The notes: generated by a model not told the origin, from the letters alone. A stretch of 64,000 nt of DNA from Picosynechococcus sp. PCC 7003 (GCF_001693255.1 NZ_CP016474.1:124001-188000), one strand, 5' to 3'; shown: positions 29,274-39,148, counted from the first letter of the stretch. A program made the numbers and translations.

Positions 29274-30674
29274 CTATTGGACAATCAGATAACCGTCCCG
29301 ATACCAGTTTTCAAGCTGTTCAAGGGTAATATTTTCGGCGATCGCCGCTTGTTGGGTAAAGCCCTCAGGATATTGATTGAGCAATGATTGTAGGGCAGGA
29401 ATCGTTTGGTGTTTGGCGAGAAAATCATGGTAAATCCCCCCTTCCCAGAGGTAACACCACGACGGTAAACGGTAGCAGCTTTCCTCCGTGATCGGCGTAT
29501 AACGATAGGTGAGGGGTTCACGACATTTCGCATTTAAAATTGCTTGGGCATAGCCTTCGAGTTGACTTTGTACGCCATAATTTTCGTGGAGATAGGCGAG
29601 GGTTTCGGGGGAAGGTTTGCGTTTTTCCGTAATAATTTGATGGGCGATCGCCGCAGCGGTTTCGGCATCGCCAAAATGAACTTTATCAATTAAATGATCC
29701 GGCAATAATTCCCGATGGGTAGACACACGGGACACAATCGCGGGCGTACCACAACCTAAGGATTCATAGGGGGAATTACCAAAGGATTCAACGAAATTGC
29801 CTAAGCCTAACGTGACCGCACCTAAGCTGTAATATTGTGGCATTAAAGACTGGGGAATCCATTCATGAAAAATGAAATGTTGCGTTAAATTGCGGGTTTT
29901 AATCTCCGTTTCCATCTCTTGATAAAAAGCGGCTACTTCCGGCGAAATACCCACCTCTAACCAACGGGGCACTAATACTTTTAAATTGCTAATACCGTAT
30001 TTATGAACCAGTAAATCCGCGACGGCGATCGCCTGAGGTAAACCCTTCGTGGGTTCGGGGCGGTGGGGATGAATGACAATCGCATCTTTTGCTGGATCAA
30101 CTGACACAATTTCTAAAATTTCTTGGGGCATGGTAGGTTTAAAAATATCCCAATCAATACCCGTTGAAACCACCAATAACCGCTCATTTAATTCCGGTAA
30201 AAATCGCCCCATTGTCTCCGCATAAAATCGCCGCGAATATTCCGACACCGCAATCAGGCGATCGCCCTGAAAGAGAAATCCCCCTAAAATCGTTTCTGGA
30301 TAGACGTTATCCCGCAGGGCTACCACCGTCGGAATGTGCTGGTAGGCATAGGGAAACAGAAATTCCCCATCGTGCATATAGAAGCGATCTGCCCCGTCGA
30401 GGTGTGCTGCTACATCCTGCATCATGTTCGCAATGTCATAGGCAGGGATGGCGTAGGGCTGCGGAAAGGGTTGATGGAACCGCAAAATCGGTTTGACCAG
30501 CACCTTTTCATGCCAGCGAAATTCAACGCAACTATCAGCGCAACGGGTCGAGAGAATCACCACCTCATGCCCCATTTCCCCCAGATACACCGAGATATTT
30601 TTAATTTGTTTCGGTGCGCCTCCGGTCACATGGTCACGGAACAGAGGATTAATGGAGAACATGACAATTTTCAT
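29274..30674 (-). CDS. Glycosyltransferase, family 4-like
   Basis: A 466-residue GT-B-fold enzyme. The N-terminus (MKIVMFSINPLFRDHVTGGAPKQIKNIS) is a nucleotide-sugar GT acceptor-domain start, and the C-terminal half has HPHRPEPTKGLPQAI and SFGNSPYESLGCGTPAIVSRV, the usual donor-binding Glu motif (EX7E-like). The sugar and acceptor cannot be told; no polysaccharide cluster surrounds it. The ATG at 30674 is chosen over a TTG three codons upstream. Confidence 0.85.
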   Translation of the reverse strand: MKIVMFSINPLFRDHVTGGAPKQIKNISVYLGEMGHEVVILSTRCADSCVEFRWHEKVLVKPILRFHQPFPQPYAIPAYDIANMMQDVAAHLDGADRFYMHDGEFLFPYAYQHIPTVVALRDNVYPETILGGFLFQGDRLIAVSEYSRRFYAETMGRFLPELNERLLVVSTGIDWDIFKPTMPQEILEIVSVDPAKDAIVIHPHRPEPTKGLPQAIAVADLLVHKYGISNLKVLVPRWLEVGISPEVAAFYQEMETEIKTRNLTQHFIFHEWIPQSLMPQYYSLGAVTLGLGNFVESFGNSPYESLGCGTPAIVSRVSTHRELLPDHLIDKVHFGDAETAAAIAHQIITEKRKPSPETLAYLHENYGVQSQLEGYAQAILNAKCREPLTYRYTPITEESCYRLPSWCYLWEGGIYHDFLAKHQTIPALQSLLNQYPEGFTQQAAIAENITLEQLENWYRDGYLIVQ

Positions 30675-30784
30675 CGGTGGCAACCCAAACGCGACGGCAA
30701 AAAAACACTACTCATTTAACGGGAACCAGGTGAAGTTTAGTTTAAGGTTTCACTAGGAAATAGCTTCACTGCATTGCTGAGCTC

Positions 30785-30818
30785 TGTATCTTGATCCTCA
30801 CGTGACCTAGAAGATACA
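30785..30818. repeat. 8-bp perfect inverted repeat
   Basis: TGTATCTT (30785-30792) and AAGATACA (30811-30818) flank an 18-bp loop that itself contains CACGTG. No T-run follows on either strand, so it is not a clear terminator. It sits beyond the 3' end of the secreted-protein gene. Confidence 0.4.
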
Positions 30819-30908
30819 AACCCATACTAAGTAAATCCGTTTGGTGTCGATTTAGCAGCGCTAAAATTATCTAAGGTATTCTCGTTTTCCGATTGGGAGA
30901 TCATCGCT

Positions 30909-32168
30909 TTACGGAACCTTATGTACGGAAAACTCGAACCAGTCGCGGCTGCCAAGTACCACAGATATATTTCGTGCTGCTGCTATGTAGTAAAGATCTC
31001 CATCAATGACTTGTAGGCTACAACCGAATCGACAACTTGGTCGCATTAAAAAAGATTCAAATTGGGTTCGTCCTAGATTTATGCCTGTTCTCGCATCCCT
31101 CGGAAAAACATCTGAAGCTCTAAAATCAAAGATGTCCACTTCCACAATTTCAGGGCGTTGATAAGTGCTTCTACTAATTACGCCTGGTCGGCCTCGCGGA
31201 TCTCTATCTTGGTTTCTCGGATCGCGTGTAGTTACAGTGTCAGTTACTAGACGAATGGTCGGGATACTTGTAACGTTATTATCTAAAATAATTTCATGCA
31301 GAACAATATAATCGATTTCTCCTCGGTTAAACATACTCGCTAAAACCAATCGATCAGTTTGCTGGATCAAGCTCATACCAGACGACGATGACCAAACATC
31401 ATCAAAAGTCTTAATTAGTCGCCATTTACAACCTGGTTGATCTAAGTCATCACACTTTACTGATTTGAAAGACCGTGGCACCCATGGATCAAGATTCTCT
31501 TGACCAGGAGATGAATATATTTCACGCTCAGCGCGGTAAATTTCCAATTGCGAAGGTGCATATTCAGCGACATCTGAGCGAACGAGAAAAATACCATGAT
31601 CACCAAACTCTGTAATCCCTACCGAATTAGTCTTTTTTTCGATGCGGAGACCTGGTAACTCTCTTAATTGATTATTGGCTAAATTGTATACGCTAATATT
31701 GCCTATCCCTTTTTTATCGTCGTTATCTGTAGCAACGATATAATTCCCATGGGCTTGCAAAACACTGGGGTGGTAATTATTAAAGATACATTCGGTCTTC
31801 CAGGTAAGATTTTTAGCATCCATGCCTTCAGACCATGGCGTCGAATAGGAGATCGTTCCACAAGCTTGACCGTTTTCACCTCTATTCTCTAGTGAATGGC
31901 TGATCACAATCCGGCGATCGCCGGTCATAGTGATGCCTTGAACATGATCACTCCATCCCCGCTGATCGTTGAACCGGTCGTAGAAGCCCTGAATTTCCGT
32001 AGTATAAGTTGTAGAACGATCTGACCACCTCCTATTAGGGCTTGAATTCGACAAGAGGTCGAGCACACTTCTGTTAAAGGTTGAGTCCCCAGCATGTGCT
32101 ACACTCTGCAGAAATGTTCCGAAAACAATGATTTGACAGGCAAACAATAGCAACTTCAGGGTGCGCAT
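30909..32168 (-). CDS. Secreted protein of unknown function
   Basis: A 419-residue protein with a clear signal peptide: basic MRTLK, a hydrophobic core LLLFACQIIVFGTFLQ and a likely cleavage after AHA (residue ~26). The mature part is rich in short beta-like stretches such as GNYIVATDNDDK, GDHGIFLVRSD and DGDLYYIAAARN, which could form a beta-propeller; I recognise no family. The flanking genes are unrelated. By eye, the gene is more AT-rich and has fewer HIP1 sites than neighbouring genes (one partial site), which would fit recent acquisition. Confidence 0.65.
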   Translation of the reverse strand: MRTLKLLLFACQIIVFGTFLQSVAHAGDSTFNRSVLDLLSNSSPNRRWSDRSTTYTTEIQGFYDRFNDQRGWSDHVQGITMTGDRRIVISHSLENRGENGQACGTISYSTPWSEGMDAKNLTWKTECIFNNYHPSVLQAHGNYIVATDNDDKKGIGNISVYNLANNQLRELPGLRIEKKTNSVGITEFGDHGIFLVRSDVAEYAPSQLEIYRAEREIYSSPGQENLDPWVPRSFKSVKCDDLDQPGCKWRLIKTFDDVWSSSSGMSLIQQTDRLVLASMFNRGEIDYIVLHEIILDNNVTSIPTIRLVTDTVTTRDPRNQDRDPRGRPGVISRSTYQRPEIVEVDIFDFRASDVFPRDARTGINLGRTQFESFLMRPSCRFGCSLQVIDGDLYYIAAARNISVVLGSRDWFEFSVHKVP

Positions 32169-32303
32169 TTTCTCGACCTAATTATGTTCTTTTATCATGT
32201 TATCTGTGATTTTAAAGCGGGTTATAAAAGTTCACAAAAAGAGATAAGAGAAAGAGAAAATATTGCCTGTTATTGAGCCAATCTTGATGTATGCCAAGAG
32301 TTA

Positions 32304-34160
32304 TTAAATATCATCAATCTGTAATCGTCCATCCCGCACCACTCCGCCTGCTTTCGTTACACCGCCATCGATTTTGATGTGACTAATCAACGCCTCTCGC
32401 AACAGAATCTCCGTATCTTTGCTCGGTTGTTGGTCGAGATCAAACAGGGCGATCGCCGGATATTGTTGTTGAAATTGCCGTTCCCAGTGGCAAGCCGCTT
32501 GGCGAATAAAACTATGAGTGACAAAAGTAAAAGTTTGCGCCAGTTGCTCTTTTAACGGGATGCCCTGCACAAAAATCTCCGTTGCCCGTGCCGCCGCCCG
32601 ATTTTCACCGAGCCGAATCTGGTAACGAATTTGTCCGCTAAACTGCACAAAACCCCGTTCTAGGTGGGGTTCCCCGCAGCGATTTGCCCGCCGTGCATTG
32701 TCCTGCAACAAAGCCCAGAGCTGTTCCCCGGTGAGTTGAAACAACCGCAACGTATCGGCATGGGGCATCACCGCAAACCAATCACCATAGACTAAATTGT
32801 CCGTTGGCAGTCCCGTCCGTACCACCGCCGCATCGGTCAGGGCAAAATCCACGGCATAACCTTTTTTTCTTGCCTGAGCCACCATCCCTGCGGTAATGAA
32901 ATTGGCAAAGGCAGATTCATGGCTGGCGAAATCATTTAAAACGGCATCGGTTTCCAAATCGGGATGATTCGCAACAATGCCCAAGGGCTGATTTAATTTC
33001 TGATGCAGCGACGCAACAATGGGCGTAATTTGGATTTGTTCAAAGGCTTGATCCACAGGGAGATCCGCCGTTACAGACAGTTTGGCATTGGTGACGGTGG
33101 CTGGTTGCTGCTGATCCCTGAGGGTAATGGTCACTTCCCCCAAAAACCGCCCCAAGGTTCCCGCCTGCACAATGGGAATGCCGTTAACAATATTGCCTTG
33201 ATCCAGACAGGTTTCATTCAAAATGTGGTGGGTATGGCCGCCGATAATCAGATCCACTGCGCCACGGGGTAACTGTGCCGCCAGTTGGCGATCGCCATAA
33301 CCTTCGACGGTGGCACTGGTCGAGTGCAAATCATAGCCCAGATGACTGAGGACAATCAGCACATGGCAATAGGGACGCAGCACAGGCAGCAAATTTTTAA
33401 CAACCCGCACCGGATCGACAAAGGTTAAATTCCGCGCATCGGAACCCTTCATTTGTGCCGAGGTGGTTAGCCCGATTATGCCGACCCGCACCCCTTTTAC
33501 ATCTAGTAATGCCGCCGGATAAACACACTTTTTTAACTGGGCTGGTGGCATCAGATTAGCTGACAACACCGGAAACGCCCCCGACCGCTGAATCATTTTG
33601 GCGAGGGCATGGGTTCCCAAATCGAGATCATGGTTCCCTAGAGCGGCGGCATCGACCCCCAAGGCTTGGTAGAGATCGTAGGGGTGGTTGCCTTCGGAAA
33701 CCAGTGCATCAAAAGGCGTTCCCACCATGTCATCCCCCGCCGAAAGCAGTAACACCCCCGCCTGGGGATTATCGGCATACTTGCGTTGTTGCTGGTGATA
33801 ACGGAACACAAGGCGCGAAAAAACGGGAATATTTCCCTCTGGGGCAAGGTGGGCGATCCGTCCATGCAGATCATTAAAATGCAAAATTTTTAACCGAAAG
33901 GGGGTCACCACGGGCAGGTCGGCGGCACGGGGAATTTGGTAGCGACTGGAAAGATTCGGCGTAATCTCAATTTCGGTGACGGGTTGGGTCGCATCGCCGA
34001 TCCATAAAAAGCGCGATCGCCGTTGATTTTTGGCAAGATAGGGAGCCGCCACCAAACGCAACGGATTCGGGACAAACGCAGGTTCGGATCGGGCAGCAGG
34101 CTTTGGGACTGGAAGGTTTGGCTGACTGTTCACAGGACTTCCCAAAAAATATGACGGCAC
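32304..34160 (-). CDS. Bifunctional metallophosphatase / 5'-nucleotidase (UshA-like)
   Basis: A protein of up to 618 residues. The calcineurin-like metallophosphatase domain shows ILHFNDLHG, SAGDDMVGTPFD, ALGNHDLD, VLSHLG and GGHTHHIL, all metal-site motifs. The C-terminal 5'-nucleotidase substrate domain follows (NFITAGMVAQAR, YGDWFAVMPHADTLRLFQLTG). UshA-type enzymes release phosphate from nucleotides, usually in the periplasm, but no signal peptide is visible here. The start is GTG at 34160; another GTG at 34133 is possible. An N-terminal Pro-rich stretch of ~90 residues precedes the catalytic domain. Confidence 0.88.
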   Translation of the reverse strand: MPSYFLGSPVNSQPNLPVPKPAARSEPAFVPNPLRLVAAPYLAKNQRRSRFLWIGDATQPVTEIEITPNLSSRYQIPRAADLPVVTPFRLKILHFNDLHGRIAHLAPEGNIPVFSRLVFRYHQQQRKYADNPQAGVLLLSAGDDMVGTPFDALVSEGNHPYDLYQALGVDAAALGNHDLDLGTHALAKMIQRSGAFPVLSANLMPPAQLKKCVYPAALLDVKGVRVGIIGLTTSAQMKGSDARNLTFVDPVRVVKNLLPVLRPYCHVLIVLSHLGYDLHSTSATVEGYGDRQLAAQLPRGAVDLIIGGHTHHILNETCLDQGNIVNGIPIVQAGTLGRFLGEVTITLRDQQQPATVTNAKLSVTADLPVDQAFEQIQITPIVASLHQKLNQPLGIVANHPDLETDAVLNDFASHESAFANFITAGMVAQARKKGYAVDFALTDAAVVRTGLPTDNLVYGDWFAVMPHADTLRLFQLTGEQLWALLQDNARRANRCGEPHLERGFVQFSGQIRYQIRLGENRAAARATEIFVQGIPLKEQLAQTFTFVTHSFIRQAACHWERQFQQQYPAIALFDLDQQPSKDTEILLREALISHIKIDGGVTKAGGVVRDGRLQIDDI

Positions 34161-34278
34161 AGGGAGAGGCGATCGCCAAAATGACGAAATTTAGTTCTAA
34201 GGGAAGCGTGGCACAGTTGCTTAATCGACGCGTTAAGGTTCCGTTAGTGGGCTGTAAAGTTCTGCCAAAGTGACCGAA

Positions 34279-34307
34279 AAAAAAGACATGGCCGCAACCA
34301 TGTCCAA
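34279..34307 (-). terminator. Terminator of the TM-repeat channel gene
   Basis: On the minus strand GACATGG and CCATGTC form a 7-bp stem over TTGCGG, followed by TTTTTTTT. It lies about 25 bp after the stop. Confidence 0.92.
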
Positions 34308-34330
34308 ATTGATTAAGTTTTTAAGGGCAT

Positions 34331-35944
34331 TTAGTCGTCTTTCATCGAATCAAGCCAATTTCTGACCTGTTCTGCGGCGATATCTTTACCACCGAGACCA
34401 AAGGCAATGGCGATCGCCACGGCGATTCCACCGACGAGCAACCCAAAGGCAAGATTGACAATATTGGTCGCAATGCCCATTTGTTCCAGGGCCATCGCCC
34501 CAACGAGGACGAGGATAATGATCCGCGCCGCTTGACCGAGGATCTTCGATTGCCTAGAACCAGATGCAGCCAGAGCTTTGTAGGAAATGTTGGAGAAATA
34601 CAAACCCAACGCAAAGATTAGGAGTGCGACTAATACCTGTCCGGCGATCGCTAAAATGACGCCTACAACGCTGGTAAGAGCCTCAATTTGCAGTACATCA
34701 ACGGCAGTAAGAGCCGCCACCAACATAATGACCACCAGGGAAATTGTCCCCATTACCTGGGAAGGGGTTTTACCTGGTTTCGTGGTTTCGCCTTCGCCTT
34801 CCCTAGGGGCAGCACTGACCATCCCATCGAGGCCGAGCCAAGTTAAGACATTATCAAAGCCAAAACCCGTCAGCACATTACTCACAAACTCAGACACATA
34901 TTCACCCACTACATAGGCAAAGGTGAGAATAATCGCCGCCGCGAGAAGCTTGGGCAAGAGCATCAATACTTGATCCAACATGGCGATCGCCGGGAGAGAA
35001 ATCGCCTCAATTTGGGCCACCTCTAGGGCAGAAATCGCCACAGGGATCAAGATCAAAATATAAGCAACAGTACCGAGTACCCAAGACAAAGACTGTCGCC
35101 CAGCACTACTAGATAGACCAAATTTTTCGCCAATCTGATCCACGCCCGTTGCCTTCAGGAGATTGGTCACCAAACGGCGTACCACCTGGGCAATGAACCA
35201 ACCCACAACCCCAATTAGGGCCGCTGCAAAGAGATCCGGCAGGATGAGTAGCACCTCGTCTACCAAATCCCGGAGGGGCGCAAGGGTATTTTCTAGACCC
35301 AGGGTTTCGAGGATCGGTGTGAGGAAAAAGAAGAAAATGAACCAATACAGCGCATTGCCGATGGTTTCACTGATATTGGTGGTCTGGGATTGCGGAGCAG
35401 CTTCTGTCTCCTCGGTCTCAGCTTCGAGGCTAGCGGGATTGAGGCGCTCATCAAGTCGAAAGGTATTGAGGCCTTTGACGACAATTAATTTGGCAATGGT
35501 GGCCACCAACCAAGCGACCCCTAACCACAGACCTGCCGCAAACAGTTGGGGCAAGAAGTTTGTCACTTGACTGAGTAGTTCATTCAGTGGCGTGTAAACC
35601 CCATCAAGCTGGAGGGTTTCTAAAACAGCCACCACCGTAAAGAGGATGACAAACCAGTAGACGATATTTGCGGCCCAAATTTCAATGGGCAGATCACTTT
35701 TACCGTCTTGACCGGTGATCCAAGCGGCAATTTTATTATCAACTTCGGTTTTATTCAGGAGCCCTTTGACGATCGCTTTGACCACTAGGGCCACGATCCA
35801 ACCGATGATTAAGATGGCGATCGCTTTAATAATATTGGCGACATCTTCCCCAACGAGGGTTTGTAGAGACTCCGGCAGTTGGAGTGCTAAAACAGGATAG
35901 GAATCTACCATGGGAGGCCCCAGGGTATGGATTAAAGGTGACAT
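34331..35944 (-). CDS. Mechanosensitive-channel-like protein with TM-helix repeats (CmpX-like)
   Basis: A 537-residue membrane protein built from about five repeats of a conserved hydrophobic helix unit, for example LFAAGLWLGVAWLVATIAKLI, LFAAALIGVVGWFIAQVVRRL and LLAAAIILTFAYVVGEYV. This is the TM_helix (CmpX) repeat family linked to mechanosensitive channels. The C-terminal soluble MscS beta domain is absent; the protein ends with GGIAVAIAIAFGLGGKDIAAEQVRNWL, which is MscS-pore-like. Ion selectivity and gating are unknown. The ATG at 35944 is used; an alternative lies at 35911. Confidence 0.8.
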   Translation of the reverse strand: MSPLIHTLGPPMVDSYPVLALQLPESLQTLVGEDVANIIKAIAILIIGWIVALVVKAIVKGLLNKTEVDNKIAAWITGQDGKSDLPIEIWAANIVYWFVILFTVVAVLETLQLDGVYTPLNELLSQVTNFLPQLFAAGLWLGVAWLVATIAKLIVVKGLNTFRLDERLNPASLEAETEETEAAPQSQTTNISETIGNALYWFIFFFFLTPILETLGLENTLAPLRDLVDEVLLILPDLFAAALIGVVGWFIAQVVRRLVTNLLKATGVDQIGEKFGLSSSAGRQSLSWVLGTVAYILILIPVAISALEVAQIEAISLPAIAMLDQVLMLLPKLLAAAIILTFAYVVGEYVSEFVSNVLTGFGFDNVLTWLGLDGMVSAAPREGEGETTKPGKTPSQVMGTISLVVIMLVAALTAVDVLQIEALTSVVGVILAIAGQVLVALLIFALGLYFSNISYKALAASGSRQSKILGQAARIIILVLVGAMALEQMGIATNIVNLAFGLLVGGIAVAIAIAFGLGGKDIAAEQVRNWLDSMKDD

Positions 35945-36134
35945 TTTTCAGAAGTAAATTAAATAACAACATCGCTAATCACGGCCATAATGGGCGTTTT
36001 TGCGCTAATTTGTGGCAAGCATTTGCCTCTTAATACCCTACAGAGATCCCCTAAATTTTTCACCCGTCAAATAGACAAATTCGCTATATTTCTTTTCATA
36101 ACTTTGGGAAAATCCACCTTTAGACGGAATTTTG

Positions 36135-36578
36135 ATGGAAATTTTTGAACAATCAATTCAAGTGCGAGCCAGCGCCACCTGTGTCGAGCAGTGTTTTACG
36201 GATCTAGAAACCATGCACCGCTGGCTAAATCCCCTCCTACAGTGTGAACCCCTGGGCGATCGCTGGAGTACAGCCCTCGAAAGTCAAAGTCGCTTTTGGT
36301 TAAAAATTCCCTTGGTTAACCTGGTGTTGAATAATCGTGTCGTGGAACGGGAACCGGGTTTAATTGTCTGGCAATTTACCGGATTTTTCCGGGGACGAGA
36401 CCGTTGGGAATGTATCCCCAATGCCACAGGAACCCAGTTAGTGAACCGCTTTCAGTTTGACATTCCCAATCCTTTGGTACGTTGGGGGTTTAAAACCTTT
36501 GCCGCCCGCTGGACGCAGAAAGACATGCAAGCCCAACTGCGCCGGATCAAGGCGATCGCCGAAGCCGCCCAACCGTGA
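36135..36578 (+). CDS. SRPBCC (polyketide cyclase/START-like) family protein
   Basis: A 147-residue single-domain protein. The start MEIFEQSIQVRASATCVEQCFTDLETMHRWL and the later TQLVNRFQFDIPNPLVRWGF match the SRPBCC cyclase/dehydrase fold, which binds hydrophobic ligands. No ligand can be named. The ATG at 36135 follows a TTG that the longer frame would use. The small UPF0367 gene comes 51 bp later on the same strand. Confidence 0.75.
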   Translation: MEIFEQSIQVRASATCVEQCFTDLETMHRWLNPLLQCEPLGDRWSTALESQSRFWLKIPLVNLVLNNRVVEREPGLIVWQFTGFFRGRDRWECIPNATGTQLVNRFQFDIPNPLVRWGFKTFAARWTQKDMQAQLRRIKAIAEAAQP

Positions 36579-36629
36579 TCTCCCAAACCGTTTAAGATAA
36601 ATAACAGGAAAAATAACCCGTAAACCTGC

Positions 36630-36902
36630 ATGTATAGTCTGGATTTGACCCTCAAATATAGCCCGATCCCCGTTTCTATCCAACGGAAAGAGGCAGATGC
36701 TGCCCAAGCGCTGTATCAATCTGTCCTCGAGGCCATGAAAGGAGACCACGCCACCCTCCTCGAACTCACCTGCGAAAAGGATGAGGATAAAAAAATTGCC
36801 CTCCTCAGTGATCAAATCAGTGCCGTTGTCCTCAACAAGAAAAGTGGTGCGGCTGCCGGCGGACGGGTACCAGGCTTTTTTGCCACCCAAGCTGCCGAAT
36901 AA
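36630..36902 (+). CDS. UPF0367 family small protein
   Basis: A 90-residue soluble protein conserved in cyanobacteria with no known function. The opening MYSLDLTLKYSPIPVSIQRKE and the AALYQ/SVLEAMK helix followed by LLELTCEKDEDKKIALL fit the UPF0367 family. It is followed by a GC-rich stem-loop with a T-run. Confidence 0.8.
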   Translation: MYSLDLTLKYSPIPVSIQRKEADAAQALYQSVLEAMKGDHATLLELTCEKDEDKKIALLSDQISAVVLNKKSGAAAGGRVPGFFATQAAE

Positions 36903-36928
36903 CCAAGGTCTCTGGCCTCAAACCCACG

Positions 36929-36954
36929 GGGGGCGATCGCTCCCCTCTTTTTTG
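36929..36954 (+). terminator. Terminator after UPF0367, built on a HIP1 site
   Basis: GGGGGGCGATCGCTCCCC is a near-palindrome containing the octamer GCGATCGC, followed by TCTTTTTTG. It precedes the ABC ATPase gene by about 60 bp. Confidence 0.7.
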
Positions 36955-37011
36955 TTATGTTTACTTACTGTGTCGTTGTGATTGTGGCCCCAAGTGACCC
37001 CTCCCAAAGCC

Positions 37012-37680
37012 ATGTCTAGTCCTGCCATAGCCGTCGAAAACCTGAATTTTAGTTGGCAACCGGACAAAAAAATCCTCAGTCACTGCAATTTAGCCGTCCC
37101 CCAGGGGGAATTTTGGATGCTCTTGGGCACCAATGGCAGTGGAAAATCGACCCTACTACGCATTTTGGCGGGACTCTTGACGGCCGATTCGGGTACCGTT
37201 GAATTGATCCAGCCCGTCGGCTTTGTCTTCCAAAACCCCGACCACCAATTGGTCATGCCCACCGTGGGGGCGGATGTGGCCTTTGGCTTGGTTTCCGAAC
37301 GCTTACCGACCCCCATCATTCAACAACGGGTGGCCGAAGCCTTGGGCGCAGTGGGTCTCAGTAATTTAGCGCGTCGGCCGATCTATGCCCTCAGTGGTGG
37401 CCAAAAACAACGGGTCGCCATTGCCGGGGCGATCGCCAGACATTGTGAAGTCCTCCTCCTCGATGAACCCACGGCCCTTTTGGATGGCGATACCCAGCTT
37501 GATCTCGTCAAACAGGTACAACATTTAGTAAAAAGCCGGGGGATGACGGCCCTTTGGGTGACCCATCGCCTCGATGAATTAGACTTTTGTGATGGGGCTT
37601 TCCTTTTGGAAAATGGCCGAGTCGTTGACCAAGGTGATCCCCAAATCCTCAAACATCGTTTACAAACCACCACCGTCTAG
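37012..37680 (+). CDS. ABC transporter ATPase, CbiO/EcfA-like
   Basis: A 222-residue ATPase with Walker A GTNGSGKSTLL, Q-loop VFQNPDHQLVMPTV, signature LSGGQKQRVAIAGAI, Walker B VLLLDEPTALLD and the H-loop His in WVTHRLDE. The QNPDxQ form of the Q-loop is typical of energy-coupling-factor (cobalt/nickel/vitamin) transporters. The permease (T) and binding (S) components are not adjacent. The ATG at 37012 (MSSPAIAVENL) is preferred to the longer frame. Confidence 0.88.
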   Translation: MSSPAIAVENLNFSWQPDKKILSHCNLAVPQGEFWMLLGTNGSGKSTLLRILAGLLTADSGTVELIQPVGFVFQNPDHQLVMPTVGADVAFGLVSERLPTPIIQQRVAEALGAVGLSNLARRPIYALSGGQKQRVAIAGAIARHCEVLLLDEPTALLDGDTQLDLVKQVQHLVKSRGMTALWVTHRLDELDFCDGAFLLENGRVVDQGDPQILKHRLQTTTV

Positions 37681-37686
37681 CTTTCT

Positions 37687-38115
37687 ATGCACCTCCGCCT
37701 CCTCAAGCTCCATCCCAACGCAATTATTCCCAAATATCAACACGATGGGGATTCTGGCGTTGATCTCCATGCCATCGAACCCGTGGCGATCGCCCCCCAC
37801 AAAACGGCCCTGATCAAAACAGGTCTCGCGGCGGAGATTCCCATTGGCACAGAACTCCAGATCCGCCCCCGCAGTGGCCTAGCCCTCAAACAAAGCGTCA
37901 CTGTCCTCAACAGCCCTGGCACCATCGACGCCAACTATCGCGGTGAAATCGGCGTGATTTTAATCAACCACAGCGATACGGTCTTTGAGGTTAAAGCCGG
38001 GATGCGCATTGCCCAAATGGTGATGGTGCCAGTGATGCATTTGGATATTACAGTGGTCGACAAAGTCAGTAGTACGAGTCGAGGTACGGGCGGGTTCGGC
38101 TCTACGGGCACCTAA
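37687..38115 (+). CDS. dut: dUTP diphosphatase
   Basis: A 142-residue trimeric enzyme hydrolysing dUTP to dUMP and pyrophosphate. All five motifs are visible: DGDSGVDLHA (1), RPRSGLALK (2), NSPGTIDANYRGEIGVIL (3), RIAQMVMVPV (4) and RGTGGFGSTG (5). It begins 6 bp after the ABC ATPase stop, so the two are probably co-transcribed. Confidence 0.96.
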   Translation: MHLRLLKLHPNAIIPKYQHDGDSGVDLHAIEPVAIAPHKTALIKTGLAAEIPIGTELQIRPRSGLALKQSVTVLNSPGTIDANYRGEIGVILINHSDTVFEVKAGMRIAQMVMVPVMHLDITVVDKVSSTSRGTGGFGSTGT

Positions 38116-38176
38116 ATCCCAAGTGCCTTACGCTAAATTGGAAGAAAGGTAACTACAGTAGGCAACATCCGTGGCT

Positions 38177-39025
38177 ATGGACTTTTCTTTTTTTTGGGGC
38201 TTAGGGTTAGGGGGCATCGGCCTGTTTTTTACGATGCGCACCTTCCAAAAGCAAGAGATCTTAAAACTCAAAAAAAACTTTGCCACCCAACAGGAAGCCT
38301 ACGAATCCCAACTCCAGCTCCAGGCGGAAAATTACAGTTTAGAAATAGCGAATCAGGCCCAAGATTTTCACCAGGCGATCGCCGATCTCGAACAACGTAT
38401 TGCCAGCCAAACCCAAGCCAAGGAACGCCTCGAACAAAAACTACAACGGGAAAAAGAATTAAGCCTCGCTAGCCAAAAAAAACTCCGTGAAAATAACCGC
38501 GACATTGACGAAATTCTTGAATCCTTAGAAAAATCACAACAGGATGTCTTGCATCACAAAGAAGCAGAAATCAGCCAACTGAAAGCCCAATTGCAAGAGT
38601 ACGCCGTTAACTTAGAACAGCAAAGGGTTGATTTATTTAATCTCCAACAGCAGTCATCCTCTCGACAACCGACCCAAGGCGATCGCCTCAACGCCGAGCA
38701 AATACAAATCCTCGTGAGTACTCTACTGCCAGAAATCACCCTCTTGCGGGATTCTCTGAATGTATTAGTAGACCAGCCTGAAAACCTCGCCGCCCTCATC
38801 AAAGCTCTGAAAGATATCCTCGAAGGCCAAGCCTACGCCGCCAAAAAAGTCCGCGCCACCGACAACAAATGGACAGAATGCCGGGTGCCCCATATCAATT
38901 TGATGCGCCTTTATTATCAAAAGTGCAAAAAAACACCGGGTTATCAAGTCTTAATTTCACCCAAAAAAAATCAAAAAAGCCAAGATCAAGATTACGAATG
39001 GCTCAAAAATCAAACTAGCTGTTAA
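38177..39025 (+). CDS. Membrane-anchored coiled-coil protein, function unknown
   Basis: A 282-residue protein: one N-terminal hydrophobic helix (FSFFWGLGLGGIGLFFTM), then a long Gln/Glu-rich coiled coil (about residues 25-160), a short helical segment, and a basic C-terminal part (QKCKKTPGYQVLISPKKNQ). No family is recognised. The ATG at 38177 is chosen over a GTG six bases upstream. It follows dut by 61 bp. Confidence 0.65.
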   Translation: MDFSFFWGLGLGGIGLFFTMRTFQKQEILKLKKNFATQQEAYESQLQLQAENYSLEIANQAQDFHQAIADLEQRIASQTQAKERLEQKLQREKELSLASQKKLRENNRDIDEILESLEKSQQDVLHHKEAEISQLKAQLQEYAVNLEQQRVDLFNLQQQSSSRQPTQGDRLNAEQIQILVSTLLPEITLLRDSLNVLVDQPENLAALIKALKDILEGQAYAAKKVRATDNKWTECRVPHINLMRLYYQKCKKTPGYQVLISPKKNQKSQDQDYEWLKNQTSC

Positions 39026-39113
39026 TGCTTTAACCAAGCAGATTTTTTTTATTTTTTGTCTTCACGCTACCGACAGAAAAGAATTCCCGGAAATCGCCCA
39101 AAAAAAAGCAAGC

Positions 39114-39148
39114 AAAAACCCCCACCATCTCTGGTAGGGGCCTTCGCC
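39114..39148 (-). terminator. Terminator of psbA
   Basis: On the minus strand CCCTACC pairs with GGTGGGG over AGAGAT, followed by GTTTTTG. It lies about 75 bp beyond the psbA stop. Confidence 0.85.
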
